From assembly GCA_024346935.1 (NCBI GenBank), contig AP024878.1, positions 1,922,001 through 1,986,000 on the forward strand: 64,000 nt of DNA, read 5' to 3'. Source of the stretch: Vibrio inusitatus. Its GTDB lineage: Bacteria > Pseudomonadota > Gammaproteobacteria > Enterobacterales > Vibrionaceae. This document shows, piece after piece, positions 17,165-24,615 of the stretch. The notes below the pieces were generated by a model. It searched no databases. It saw only the letters and a program-made list of their open reading frames with translations, and was not told the DNA's origin. Numbering within the stretch: the first letter of the stretch is position 1; each line of letters starts with the position of its first letter. The translations under genes were made by a program, and so were the position numbers.

Positions 17165-17494
17165 ATGAAAAAACACATTATTCTTTTGGCACTACTCCCG
17201 CTTTCAAGTTATGCAAATAGTGAAAAAACTTGGGATCAATTAGCAATGTGCTCTGGCTTAGCTCAGTACCTAATTTTTGAACATGGTATGCAATCCTATT
17301 TAAACAAAGGTGTAGCTGATGAAGTTCTTGCCATTCAAGCTCACGGAGGTGAGTTTGCAAAAAAAGAAGTCGTACATGAAGCCGGGCGCATTAGAGGCTG
17401 GATGCAAGCTTCAGGGCATTTCACTGATGGAGATCTCAGATCAACCGCACAACGCAACCATGCTCTAGGGATGTATGCTGACGAATGTGAGTGA
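17165..17494 (+). CDS. Small secreted protein in an integron cassette, reversed orientation
   Basis: 109 residues with a clear signal peptide (MKKHIILLALLPLSSYA, then NS), a mature part of about 92 residues and two Cys residues that could form a disulfide. No family recognised. It lies between two attC sites but reads opposite to the attC polarity, so it should depend on its own promoter rather than on an integron promoter. The ribosome site is weak (AGTGGT). Confidence 0.6.
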   Translation: MKKHIILLALLPLSSYANSEKTWDQLAMCSGLAQYLIFEHGMQSYLNKGVADEVLAIQAHGGEFAKKEVVHEAGRIRGWMQASGHFTDGDLRSTAQRNHALGMYADECE

Positions 17495-17522
17495 ATTATC
17501 ATTTATAATGTTTTGAGCCAAC

Positions 17523-17642
17523 TAACGCCCAATCAAGGTGTGAGTCACACTACCACTGCACTCAATTTGGATGCCGTAAACACTGAACTAGGCCCAAACC
17601 AAAAATGCCAAGCGTGGGGGATCACTCTTAAATTGCTTGTTA
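17523..17642 (-). other. Integron attC site (Vibrio type)
   Basis: 120 bp, read on the minus strand from TAACAAGCAATTTAAGAG to TTGATTGGGCGTTA. Arms TAACaagcAATttAAGaGTGA and TAACgcccAATcAAGgtGTGA pair in the folded form. The first TAA is also the stop codon of the acetyltransferase gene at 17640-18125, the typical junction of gene and attC in a cassette. Confidence 0.9.
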
Positions 17643-18125
17643 TGTTCGTAGCCATTTGTACATGATGTAGCTATCAACCAATCCTAGCTGACCATGATTG
17701 TATGCCTTGGGTATTGTGCCAATAATAGAGAAACCGAGCTTTTCCCAAAGCTTAACCGCTACTTTATTAGTCGACACCACACTATTAAATTGCATAGCAT
17801 CAAAGCCAAATTCAACTGCTTTCTTTTGTGAGTGCTCACACATAAGGCGAGCAATACCTTTGCCTCTTGCTTCACTTGATACCATATAGCCACAGTTACA
17901 AATATGACCACTTGGACCCATAGCATTTGGCTTAATGTAATAAGTTCCGAGAACAACGTCATTTTCAACAAACACATAAGCTTTTAATGGCATTTCACAC
18001 CACAAAAAATAAGCATCTTCCTGTGTCATATTTGGTTCAAACGCGTAAGTTTCTTGAGCTTGGATCACCATAGAAAATGTTGACCAAAATGACTCAAAAT
18101 CTAACTTTGTAATTTCCCTAATCAT
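17640..18125 (-). CDS. GNAT family N-acetyltransferase (integron cassette gene)
   Basis: 161 residues with a GNAT fold: the acetyl-CoA loop is SSEARGKGIARLM, followed by QFNSVVSTNKVAVKLWEKLGFSIIGTIPKAY, the usual C-terminal beta-strand and helix. The ribosome site GGGAGGG stands before the ATG. Its stop codon is the first triplet of the following attC site, so it is a mobile gene cassette. GNAT genes are common in Vibrio superintegrons, and the substrate is unknown. Confidence 0.9.
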   Translation of the reverse strand: MIREITKLDFESFWSTFSMVIQAQETYAFEPNMTQEDAYFLWCEMPLKAYVFVENDVVLGTYYIKPNAMGPSGHICNCGYMVSSEARGKGIARLMCEHSQKKAVEFGFDAMQFNSVVSTNKVAVKLWEKLGFSIIGTIPKAYNHGQLGLVDSYIMYKWLRT

Positions 18126-18615
18126 GAAATCCCTCCCGAGAACATAACATTCTTAATAACAGGCCTGCTCGTTTTTCTGCTTGCCTATCTTTCATTCAAA
18201 CTACCATAAACCACTGAAATATAACGCATATACATCACACTTTGAGTTCTGTCTTTACGTAAAAACGAGCGCGCGTGTTATCACTTTTTAACAATGCCTG
18301 TTATCTCAAGAAGAACAGTGTTAACTCTTTGATTAACAGTAGCTTATACAAGCTTCTATCAAATAAACGAGACTAGACCCTCGACAAAAAAAGCCATTTT
18401 TCATACTCAAATTGATTTCAACTCCAATTATCTGTTTAAATATACAGCGGTAGAAGTTGAAGATAACTAACAATTTTTCAGAACAAAATTCAATGACATA
18501 TGGGAATGCGAGGGTTTTAGTTGACTGAAAAGTTTAGCCACTTGGTTAGAGTTCTTTGCATGAGGAAATTTAAGTCAAATTGCGACCCTTTCGTTCAACT
18601 TCAACTTAGCTCTGA
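18126..18615. other. Non-coding gap between cassette and IS element
   Basis: About 490 AT-rich bases with several GTTA/TAAC pairs but no convincing attC, so the cassette's upstream junction is not clear. The words CCCTCG (18378) and CGAGGG (18508) form a loose inverted repeat. No gene seen. Confidence 0.4.
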
Positions 18616-18688
18616 CTGATGTATGGAATCCACTCTCTCCGCGGCTAACTACACTTTAGCCAAGGTTTTCAATAATGAGGCTTCCAGC

Positions 18689-19720
18689 ATGCTAAATAGT
18701 AACGTGATCGGTATAGACCTAGCGAAAAATGTCTTTCAAGTTTGTCATATCAGTATCCATGGAGAACTACTGAGTAACAAAGCTATGAGCAGGCAAAAAC
18801 TTAAAGAGTTTTTGGCAATGGCTAAACCTTCTATTGTGGCTGTTGAAGGATGTGCTAGCTGCCATTATTGGGGACGTTTCGCTGAACAGTTTAGTCACGA
18901 TGTACGAATCATTAACCCAAAGAAAGTTAAAGGCTATCTTGAAGGTCACAAAACTGACGCGAATGATGCGTTAGCTGTAGCGAATGCCGCATTACAAATT
19001 GGTCTTAAGTACAGTAAGCCCAAAACAGTTGACCAGCAAGGACTTCATTCTCTTGAAACCAGTCGTCAGTTATTAACTCGTTCTATGGTTTCCATAGGCC
19101 AGCATATTCGTGCGACCATTCTTGAGTATGGTGTTGTTAATGCTAAAGGAGAAATCGGTCTAAAAAAATCGGTTACCTCAGTTCTTGATGGACAGTCCGA
19201 AATGCCAACACCATTGGTTACGACGATTACAATGATGTGGCAACAATACCTCAATCTAAAATCAGAGTTGAAGCAGTTAGAAAAAACCAAAAACGCTCTT
19301 ACTCGACAGATTGAACCATGTCGTAGATTAATGGAGTTAGAAGGGATAGCCGAAACAACAGCGTCAATGCTGTATGTCACATTAGGCAATGGCGATCAGT
19401 TTAAAAATGGCCGGCAAGCCTCAGCGTTCGTTGGCTTAACCCCAAAACAACATAGCTCTGGTGGTAAAACTATAATGCTTGGGATTAACAAAACTGGTGG
19501 AGTAAAAGATCTACGCTCATTACTCTATTTAGGTGCGATGTCCTACCTTGCTAGACTTCCTGAAGTTCCTACTACCCAGAAACAGGCATGGTTAATTGAA
19601 CTGGTCAAGAGGATTGGCTTTAAACGAGCCTGTATTGCATTAGCAAATAAGACGGTTAGAACCGCGTGGGCAATGCTCCGCTATGAGACAAAATATCAAT
19701 CAATACCAGCAACAGTTTAA
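18689..19720 (+). CDS. IS110 family transposase (DEDD)
   Basis: About 343 residues. The N-terminal RuvC-like DEDD domain has GIDLAKN, AVEGCAS and HKTDANDALA with the expected Asp, Glu, Asp, Asp. The C-terminal Tnp_20 domain has GLTPKQHSSGGK with the catalytic-type Ser, then LRSLLYLGAMSYLAR. The frame is also open from an ATG at 18623, but that codon sits inside the subterminal inverted repeat, so MLNSN at 18689 is the more likely start. Intact, and probably active with its guide RNA. Confidence 0.88.
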   Translation: MLNSNVIGIDLAKNVFQVCHISIHGELLSNKAMSRQKLKEFLAMAKPSIVAVEGCASCHYWGRFAEQFSHDVRIINPKKVKGYLEGHKTDANDALAVANAALQIGLKYSKPKTVDQQGLHSLETSRQLLTRSMVSIGQHIRATILEYGVVNAKGEIGLKKSVTSVLDGQSEMPTPLVTTITMMWQQYLNLKSELKQLEKTKNALTRQIEPCRRLMELEGIAETTASMLYVTLGNGDQFKNGRQASAFVGLTPKQHSSGGKTIMLGINKTGGVKDLRSLLYLGAMSYLARLPEVPTTQKQAWLIELVKRIGFKRACIALANKTVRTAWAMLRYETKYQSIPATV

Positions 19721-19724
19721 GTGT

Positions 19725-19935
19725 AACGCAGTACCAAATTTTACAAAATGATGATGCATAATAGGTAAGACCAACCTACTGAGAACCTGACCGAAGTGTA
19801 ATGTTTTCAAAAACTGCCTAACTGAATAGGTCAGTAGGTGCGCAAACATCAAAGGTTAGGGGGTAGCTCCCCCAACAGAAACCGAATATACGACCGCATC
19901 TTAACTTTTATGGTTCGTCGCTTTGTAAATACGTG
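19725..19935 (+). ncRNA. Candidate IS1111-type guide (bridge) RNA region
   Basis: Non-coding part of the element downstream of the transposase. It can fold into a long-range 9-bp stem (ACCTACTGA at 19774-19782 with TCAGTAGGT at 19831-19839) enclosing a 48-base internal loop, then a strong hairpin of GGGGG and CCCCC at 19859-19873 with GTT/AAC flanks. IS1111 elements are known to encode their bridge RNA at this end. The RNA limits and the guide loops are not determined here. Confidence 0.5.
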
Positions 19936-20029
19936 GATTCCATATACACTTTGGGGCACTTTCAAGCTAGGAAGCAACGAATAAGCTATGATTACTCAGC
20001 GCTTCTAAAGACCTTAGACATTCCCTACT

Positions 20030-21445
20030 CTAAGCTGAAATATGTTTCCAACGCCTGATATGCTTAATAGCTTGCTCAAAACTCACTCGGTCTATCTCTT
20101 TTTTAAGCTCTAAAACACTAAATTTACTTCCATATACATCATTAGTGATATCACCATTAAGGTGTCCTACCAGTTGCCTATGAATAGGATGGATACCACC
20201 GTTCTTTACGAAAAAGTCGATGAAGGTATGACGGAAACTGTAAAACGACTTAGCTTGCTTCGTCAGCGCCATTTTTTCGGTGAATTGACGACGGAACCAA
20301 CTATCTACCTTGCCGTAGAACTTAGCCCTCTCAGTGTATGTAAGCTCAGGAAAAAGCCACTCTTCAGCCTTCACTGAGTTCAAATACTGCTCAAAGCCCA
20401 GAATAATAAGTTGTTTGTGTACAGGAATAGTTCGTTTAGCTGTTTTGTTCTTAAGACTTTGAGAAGAGTGATCGTTTGACAAAACAAAGCACAATACGCC
20501 ATCAATAGTTTGGACATCGACATTTCGCAACTGACAGCACTCGTTTGGACGCATGGAAGAGAATAGGCAAATAAGTGGAACCCAGTACTGGTAGTTCAGC
20601 TTCTGCCGACTACGGGGCTTAGAACCTAACTTACTGAGGGTAAATACTTCATGTGAAAAGATTTCTTTCAAATCTATTAATGAGAAAGGCTTTTTGCGGT
20701 CTTTTTCTTCTCTAGTGTCGTTATTTTTAATTGAAGTCGATAAATCTGCGAATGGATTTTTTGATAGTTCCAAGTGCCTACACGCCCAGCTATATAAACT
20801 GGAACACCTTTGTATATATCTCGCAGCAGTAACATCAATGATTGTAGGAAACCCAAACTCTTTATTATTCTCAATGGCTTGAAGTACCGTCATGTCACCA
20901 AAGTATTTTTTATTTCTTGGATTATTTAGATCTTTTGGAAGGGAGCGCAAAAGCTCAATGGCATCCATCACATCATCACGGGATACCTCAATAAGATTTG
21001 TCGTGCCAATGAGAGCATGTACTAATCTCACATTTGAAGCTACGTCTTTAATACTCGACTCACCAACATTTTTGGCACGCTTTTCCTTTGCATAGCTTGC
21101 TAAGACATCTTCTAACTCAATGCTTGGCTGTTTGGTATCTTCATAGACAAACCCTTTTAGATCACCTGTAGAACTCTTCGATTTTTGTAATCTAGATTTA
21201 GTCGTAACCGATTCTAATACAGGTTCGACATTGGTATGTGTGGAGTCAAATTGATTTTCGGGTTCAGCAATCTTTTGCCTAAGTTCAAGTTCTAACTTCA
21301 GAGCAAGTAAAACAGCACGCTGGTAATCTCTGGTGTACAAGGATCTTTTGAATTCAGTTCGGTTGTAGAATTGGGCTTGAAATGCTTTTGGGATCTGATA
21401 ACGAAAGTACCAAATTCCGGATGATTTACGGCTGAGATAGCGCAT
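20030..21445 (-). CDS. Tyrosine recombinase / site-specific integrase beside ffs
   Basis: 471 residues, full length. The N-terminal domain (MRYLSRKSSGIWYFRYQIP) is of the same type as the truncated integrase at 11960. A core-binding domain follows from about residue 120 to 230. The catalytic domain has the Arg of FSSMRPNECCQL, the H-R pair of YSFRHTF, the His of GHLNGD and the nucleophile Tyr of NDVYGSKF. The start lies about 90 bases from the 3' end of ffs, and the gene points away from it, the usual arrangement for an island inserted in the 3' end of that RNA gene. Target choice is inferred. Confidence 0.9.
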   Translation of the reverse strand: MRYLSRKSSGIWYFRYQIPKAFQAQFYNRTEFKRSLYTRDYQRAVLLALKLELELRQKIAEPENQFDSTHTNVEPVLESVTTKSRLQKSKSSTGDLKGFVYEDTKQPSIELEDVLASYAKEKRAKNVGESSIKDVASNVRLVHALIGTTNLIEVSRDDVMDAIELLRSLPKDLNNPRNKKYFGDMTVLQAIENNKEFGFPTIIDVTAARYIQRCSSLYSWACRHLELSKNPFADLSTSIKNNDTREEKDRKKPFSLIDLKEIFSHEVFTLSKLGSKPRSRQKLNYQYWVPLICLFSSMRPNECCQLRNVDVQTIDGVLCFVLSNDHSSQSLKNKTAKRTIPVHKQLIILGFEQYLNSVKAEEWLFPELTYTERAKFYGKVDSWFRRQFTEKMALTKQAKSFYSFRHTFIDFFVKNGGIHPIHRQLVGHLNGDITNDVYGSKFSVLELKKEIDRVSFEQAIKHIRRWKHISA

Positions 21446-21446
21446 G

Positions 21447-21469
21447 TTTAGTACCAGTGTTTAGTACCA
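21447..21469 (-). repeat. Two 10-bp direct repeats at the second integrase start
   Basis: On the minus strand TGGTACTAAA occurs twice, 13 bp apart (21460-21469 and 21447-21456), directly before the ATG. The layout is identical to the repeats at 11938-11960 although the repeat sequence differs. Confidence 0.6.
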
Positions 21470-21533
21470 ATTTGCTTTTTAGCGATATGAAGGAAATTAA
21501 GTTGTTGAAAATAAAGAATAAAGCAGTAGTTGG

Positions 21534-21639
21534 GTGGAAGCCCCAGCCACATCCCGGCACACAAGTCATTCGCTGCGGCTGCTTCCTTCCGGATCTGACC
21601 GAGTTCACGAACTATTGTTGCGAGAGGACCAGAGCCTCC
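21534..21639 (-). ncRNA. ffs: Signal recognition particle 4.5S RNA
   Basis: The minus strand reads from GGAGGCTCTGGTCCTCTCGC, through the conserved tetraloop and internal loops (GGTCAGATCCGGAAGGAAGC, then GCAGCC), to GTGCCGGGATGTGGCTGGGG and CTTCC. This is the bacterial small SRP RNA that binds Ffh and targets membrane proteins. The two ends pair. Its neighbours ybaZ, ybaY and tesB are the same as in E. coli. Exact ends are approximate. Confidence 0.93.
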
Positions 21640-21747
21640 ATAGTTCAACTTCAATAAATAGCTTTACCGAAGAAGTGAGGGAATTATTCAACATCCCCAC
21701 AGTTTATACAAGCGCTTTTTATTGCTTTGGTGCTAACCGTTGAAAGT

Positions 21748-22479
21748 TTAGTCGCCAATTTCTTCATTTATGCGCAAGATGTAATCTGTCATCCAGATTG
21801 CACCCAGAATTAGTAGCCAAACCAGTAGTACGATTCCTTGTACATTCCCGCTTGGCATTGCAACCAATGAAGCAAACGCTGCTGTTGGTAATGTCCAACA
21901 TTGCAATTTAAGAAGCTTCGATTTACTTTTGACCATGCTTTCCATAGAGAACATGATGCCAACAATCGTCAAAGAGATAAGAGCGGCATGAGCCATATCA
22001 GCCACAAGTAGAGGGAGTACTAAAAATAGAGCCCACCAGCCATGCTTAGACGAAGTTTTCCAAGATACCGCTGCTAACCATATCATCGCAACGCTGACTA
22101 TTTGCAATAGTGTGTAGATGGCCTCGCCGCTCAGCGCACCAATGATTTGCGAATATATAATCCCTGATTGCATGAACAAGAAAAACGAAAACACACCAAG
22201 GCGAGCACCAATATTGCAACGCTTAGAAAACGCTACCATCAATAGAGGGAATAAGATCCACATCGATACCGAGAGTGCTGTAGGTTGATATGAGAGTGTG
22301 AAGCCATATAGGCAAAGACCAACAAGTAGAAAAATACCTGATGCGCGCGAACGTGAGATAATCCATAGTGCTGGAATAGCCAAAGCCAGAACGGGAACAT
22401 TTCCCTGACTGACATCAATGGACTGAGCACATATAATGGCCAACAACGTGGTAATAAAGAACTGAACTGTAGAAAACAT
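21748..22479 (-). CDS. Multi-pass inner-membrane protein, unknown function
   Basis: About 243 residues, nearly all hydrophobic with seven or eight predicted membrane helices, for example FFITTLLAIICAQSI and GIVLLVWLLILGAIWM. I recognise no family. The start at 22479 has a strong AAGGAGG ribosome site 7 bases upstream; an in-frame start 39 bases earlier is not preceded by one. It lies between ffs and the divergent alkyltransferase-like gene. Confidence 0.75.
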   Translation of the reverse strand: MFSTVQFFITTLLAIICAQSIDVSQGNVPVLALAIPALWIISRSRASGIFLLVGLCLYGFTLSYQPTALSVSMWILFPLLMVAFSKRCNIGARLGVFSFFLFMQSGIIYSQIIGALSGEAIYTLLQIVSVAMIWLAAVSWKTSSKHGWWALFLVLPLLVADMAHAALISLTIVGIMFSMESMVKSKSKLLKLQCWTLPTAAFASLVAMPSGNVQGIVLLVWLLILGAIWMTDYILRINEEIGD

Positions 22480-22541
22480 CAGACTCGCCTCCTTGCGATT
22501 ACTGTTTTTATTCCTCAATTTATTTAACAGTCGATAACATT

Positions 22542-22844
22542 ATGCACCAATTAAAATACAAAGTCTTTGCGTTAGTTCACCAAATTCCACTAGGAACGGT
22601 CAGTACCTATGGCGATATTGCTAAATTTTCAGGCTATCCAGGTTATGCAAGGCAGGTAGGCGCCATTTTAAGTAATTTACCCGATGGCTCAGCCCTTCCA
22701 TGGCATAGAGTAATCAACAGTAAAGGTGAAATTTCACTTAAGGGGGAAAACCTGCAACGCCAGAAGTCACGGCTAGTTGAAGAAGGTATTGCCTTTAGCG
22801 CAGCTGGAAAAGTGAAGTTAAAGCAGTTTCGCTGGCAGCCCTAG
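22542..22844 (+). CDS. ybaZ: Alkyltransferase-like protein (MGMT family, YbaZ/Atl)
   Basis: 100-residue DNA-binding protein of the O6-methylguanine methyltransferase C-terminal fold. The active-site motif PCHRV is PWHRV here (SALPWHRVINSKGE), so the acceptor Cys is replaced by Trp, as is usual for alkyltransferase-like proteins. They bind O6-alkylguanine and hand it to nucleotide excision repair. The wing and YGDIAKFSGYPGYARQVG helix-turn-helix segments are present. The position near ffs, ybaY and tesB matches E. coli. Confidence 0.9.
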   Translation: MHQLKYKVFALVHQIPLGTVSTYGDIAKFSGYPGYARQVGAILSNLPDGSALPWHRVINSKGEISLKGENLQRQKSRLVEEGIAFSAAGKVKLKQFRWQP

Positions 22845-22897
22845 GCCAAAAGCTCAGGACAACCACTTTTCTTGAAATGTTACATAAATGTAAAAAT

Positions 22898-23344
22898 TTA
22901 ACGAACTCCGACTAATCGAATCGCTACCTCATGGGTCTGTTCGATATCAGTAATGACTCTTACTGCGGTATCTGTTGTGAACCTAAGTTTTCCATCCACT
23001 CGAATTTGAGCACGAACATTGTAGGTGTGGCGAGGATCAATATCGGCACTGTTGTAGCTTAAGCTAAAGCTAAACGGCACCTGCTTGCCTTCTGTCGTAA
23101 AGGTTTGAGTATCTAGAACGACAGCTTTTGCATCTGCTAGGGAGGTATCTTCAAGAGTCACAGTAACCTCGGCATTATCCGGTAGAGCTATTCTTTCCCT
23201 GTAGGCAAGAGTCCCTGTGACCTCTACCATATCTGCGCTTTGTGCCATGTTTTCTTTCACTGCTTCGTTCTCTGTTTGCGCACATCCCACTAGCAACACG
23301 CCTACTGCTGATGCCAACATCCAATTTCGTAAGTTCATGGTCAT
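22898..23344 (-). CDS. ybaY: YbaY family lipoprotein
   Basis: 148 residues with a lipoprotein signal peptide (lipobox LLVGC, Cys about residue 21). The mature part is beta-rich with the YbaY/GlmL-type pattern VTGTLAYRERIALPDNAEVTVTLEDTSLADA. It should be anchored in the outer membrane facing the periplasm. Function unknown in the family. It is convergent with ybaZ and divergent from tesB. Confidence 0.88.
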   Translation of the reverse strand: MTMNLRNWMLASAVGVLLVGCAQTENEAVKENMAQSADMVEVTGTLAYRERIALPDNAEVTVTLEDTSLADAKAVVLDTQTFTTEGKQVPFSFSLSYNSADIDPRHTYNVRAQIRVDGKLRFTTDTAVRVITDIEQTHEVAIRLVGVR

Positions 23345-23507
23345 TGATTCTCTCTTATTGTTGGATTATTTCTGCTTAGTTTGTCATGTCTATCCTACGC
23401 TTACTTACTGATGTAACTCAATATAAAGCGAGCGAACCGTCATAAATAGCACTTGTTTAATAGGTCGTTAACAGGTATTTTCGGGTTGCATATGAATCGG
23501 AGGTCGG

Positions 23508-24365
23508 ATGAGTAAACCACTAAATAAACTATTAACACTTTTACAGTTAGAGCAACTAGAACTTGGTTTGTTCCGTGGTGAGAGCGAACATCTCGGATTG
23601 CCGCAAGTTTACGGTGGTCAGGTACTAGGACAAGCTCTTTCTGCTTCTCGTTATACAGTCCCAAGTGATCGTAGCGTCCACTCTTTTCATAGCTACTTCT
23701 TACACCCTGGCGATCCCAATAAAAGCATCATCTATGATGTAGAGAATCTTAGAGACGGAAGAAGTTTTAGCACTCGACGTGTAAAGGCAATTCAGAATGG
23801 TCGCCCCATTTTCTATCTCACTGCGTCTTATCATGGTGAACAGCCAGGATTTGAGCATCAAAATTCTATTCCAGACATCCCAGGACCTGAGAATTTTGCT
23901 TCAGAGGGTGAACTCGCTTCTAAGATTGCCGAGTTTTTGCCAGAGGCAATTCGTCAAACCTTCTGTGGTGAGAAAGCTATTGAGGTTCGCCCTGTTACAG
24001 TAGTTAACCCACTCAAGCCTCATAAAGAAGAACCTAAACAATATCTTTGGATAAAAGCGAATGGCGAACTTCCTGAGAGCCAATTAATCCATCAATATAT
24101 TTTAGCCTATGCATCAGACTGGGGTTTCTTGGTAACCGCACTTCATCCACATGAAGTGAGCCTATTCACTCCTAAGTTTCAAGTCGCCACCATCGACCAC
24201 TCCATGTGGTTCCACCGCCCATTTAAGATGGATGATTGGCTGTTGTATGCTATTGAAAGCCCTACTGCGGCGAACTCTAGAGGCTTAGTGCGTGGAGAAA
24301 TCTTCGACCGCGCAGGTAACATGGTGGCAAGTGCGGTTCAAGAAGGTGTAATGCGCTTTAAATAA
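23508..24365 (+). CDS. tesB: Acyl-CoA thioesterase II
   Basis: 285 residues, a double-hotdog thioesterase that hydrolyses acyl-CoA to free fatty acid and CoA. Both hotdog halves are visible: VYGGQVLGQALSAS with YFLHPGDPN in the first half, and LVTALHPHEVSLFTPKF, IDHSMWFHRPFKMDDWLLY in the second, with the catalytic Asp region and the final GEIFDRAGNMVASAVQEGVMR. The ribosome site is GGAGG. Its length and neighbours match E. coli tesB. Confidence 0.95.
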   Translation: MSKPLNKLLTLLQLEQLELGLFRGESEHLGLPQVYGGQVLGQALSASRYTVPSDRSVHSFHSYFLHPGDPNKSIIYDVENLRDGRSFSTRRVKAIQNGRPIFYLTASYHGEQPGFEHQNSIPDIPGPENFASEGELASKIAEFLPEAIRQTFCGEKAIEVRPVTVVNPLKPHKEEPKQYLWIKANGELPESQLIHQYILAYASDWGFLVTALHPHEVSLFTPKFQVATIDHSMWFHRPFKMDDWLLYAIESPTAANSRGLVRGEIFDRAGNMVASAVQEGVMRFK

Positions 24366-24385
24366 ACATCGTCGTAAACATAGCA

Positions 24386-24413
24386 AAGCACACTCATATT
24401 GGGTGTGCTTTTT
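24386..24413 (+). terminator. Terminator after tesB
   Basis: Stem AAGCACAC / TGTGCTT with a 10-nt loop, followed by T residues, 20 bases after the tesB stop. Confidence 0.75.
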
Positions 24414-24615
24414 AGGTTTCTACACATATGGTGATCTAATCCGTTTGTTATCCGCATAACTATCCTAAACATCAGAATTACTTGCTGATTTTGTGAGCTG
24501 GCCGACTATAAACGGCTGTTTAGGTTAACATTCACAACACCACTGTTAACATCCTTTTAGCAATTGATATTGCAAATCCTCCATTTCTTTTCTCCCTCAG
24601 ATGTAAAGGCAGAAC

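Larger units (their letters stand above)
18622..19944 (+). mobile_element. IS110 family element, IS1111-like
   Basis: A perfect 12-bp inverted repeat (TATGGAATCCAC at 18622-18633, GTGGATTCCATA at 19933-19944) brackets a DEDD transposase gene. Subterminal inverted repeats of this kind are the mark of the IS1111 group within IS110. The true ends lie a few bases outside these repeats and cannot be fixed without an empty site. A structured 200-base non-coding segment lies between the transposase and the right repeat. Confidence 0.8.

Noticed and set aside
18126..18300. Third attC site upstream of the GNAT cassette
   Set aside because: There are TAAC/GTTA words, but no pairing arms or the internal blocks shared by the two real sites.
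11530..20030. Second copy of the ffs 3' end as the left boundary of the island
   Set aside because: I looked for the sequence around the ffs 3' end and did not find a convincing copy, so I left the boundary open.
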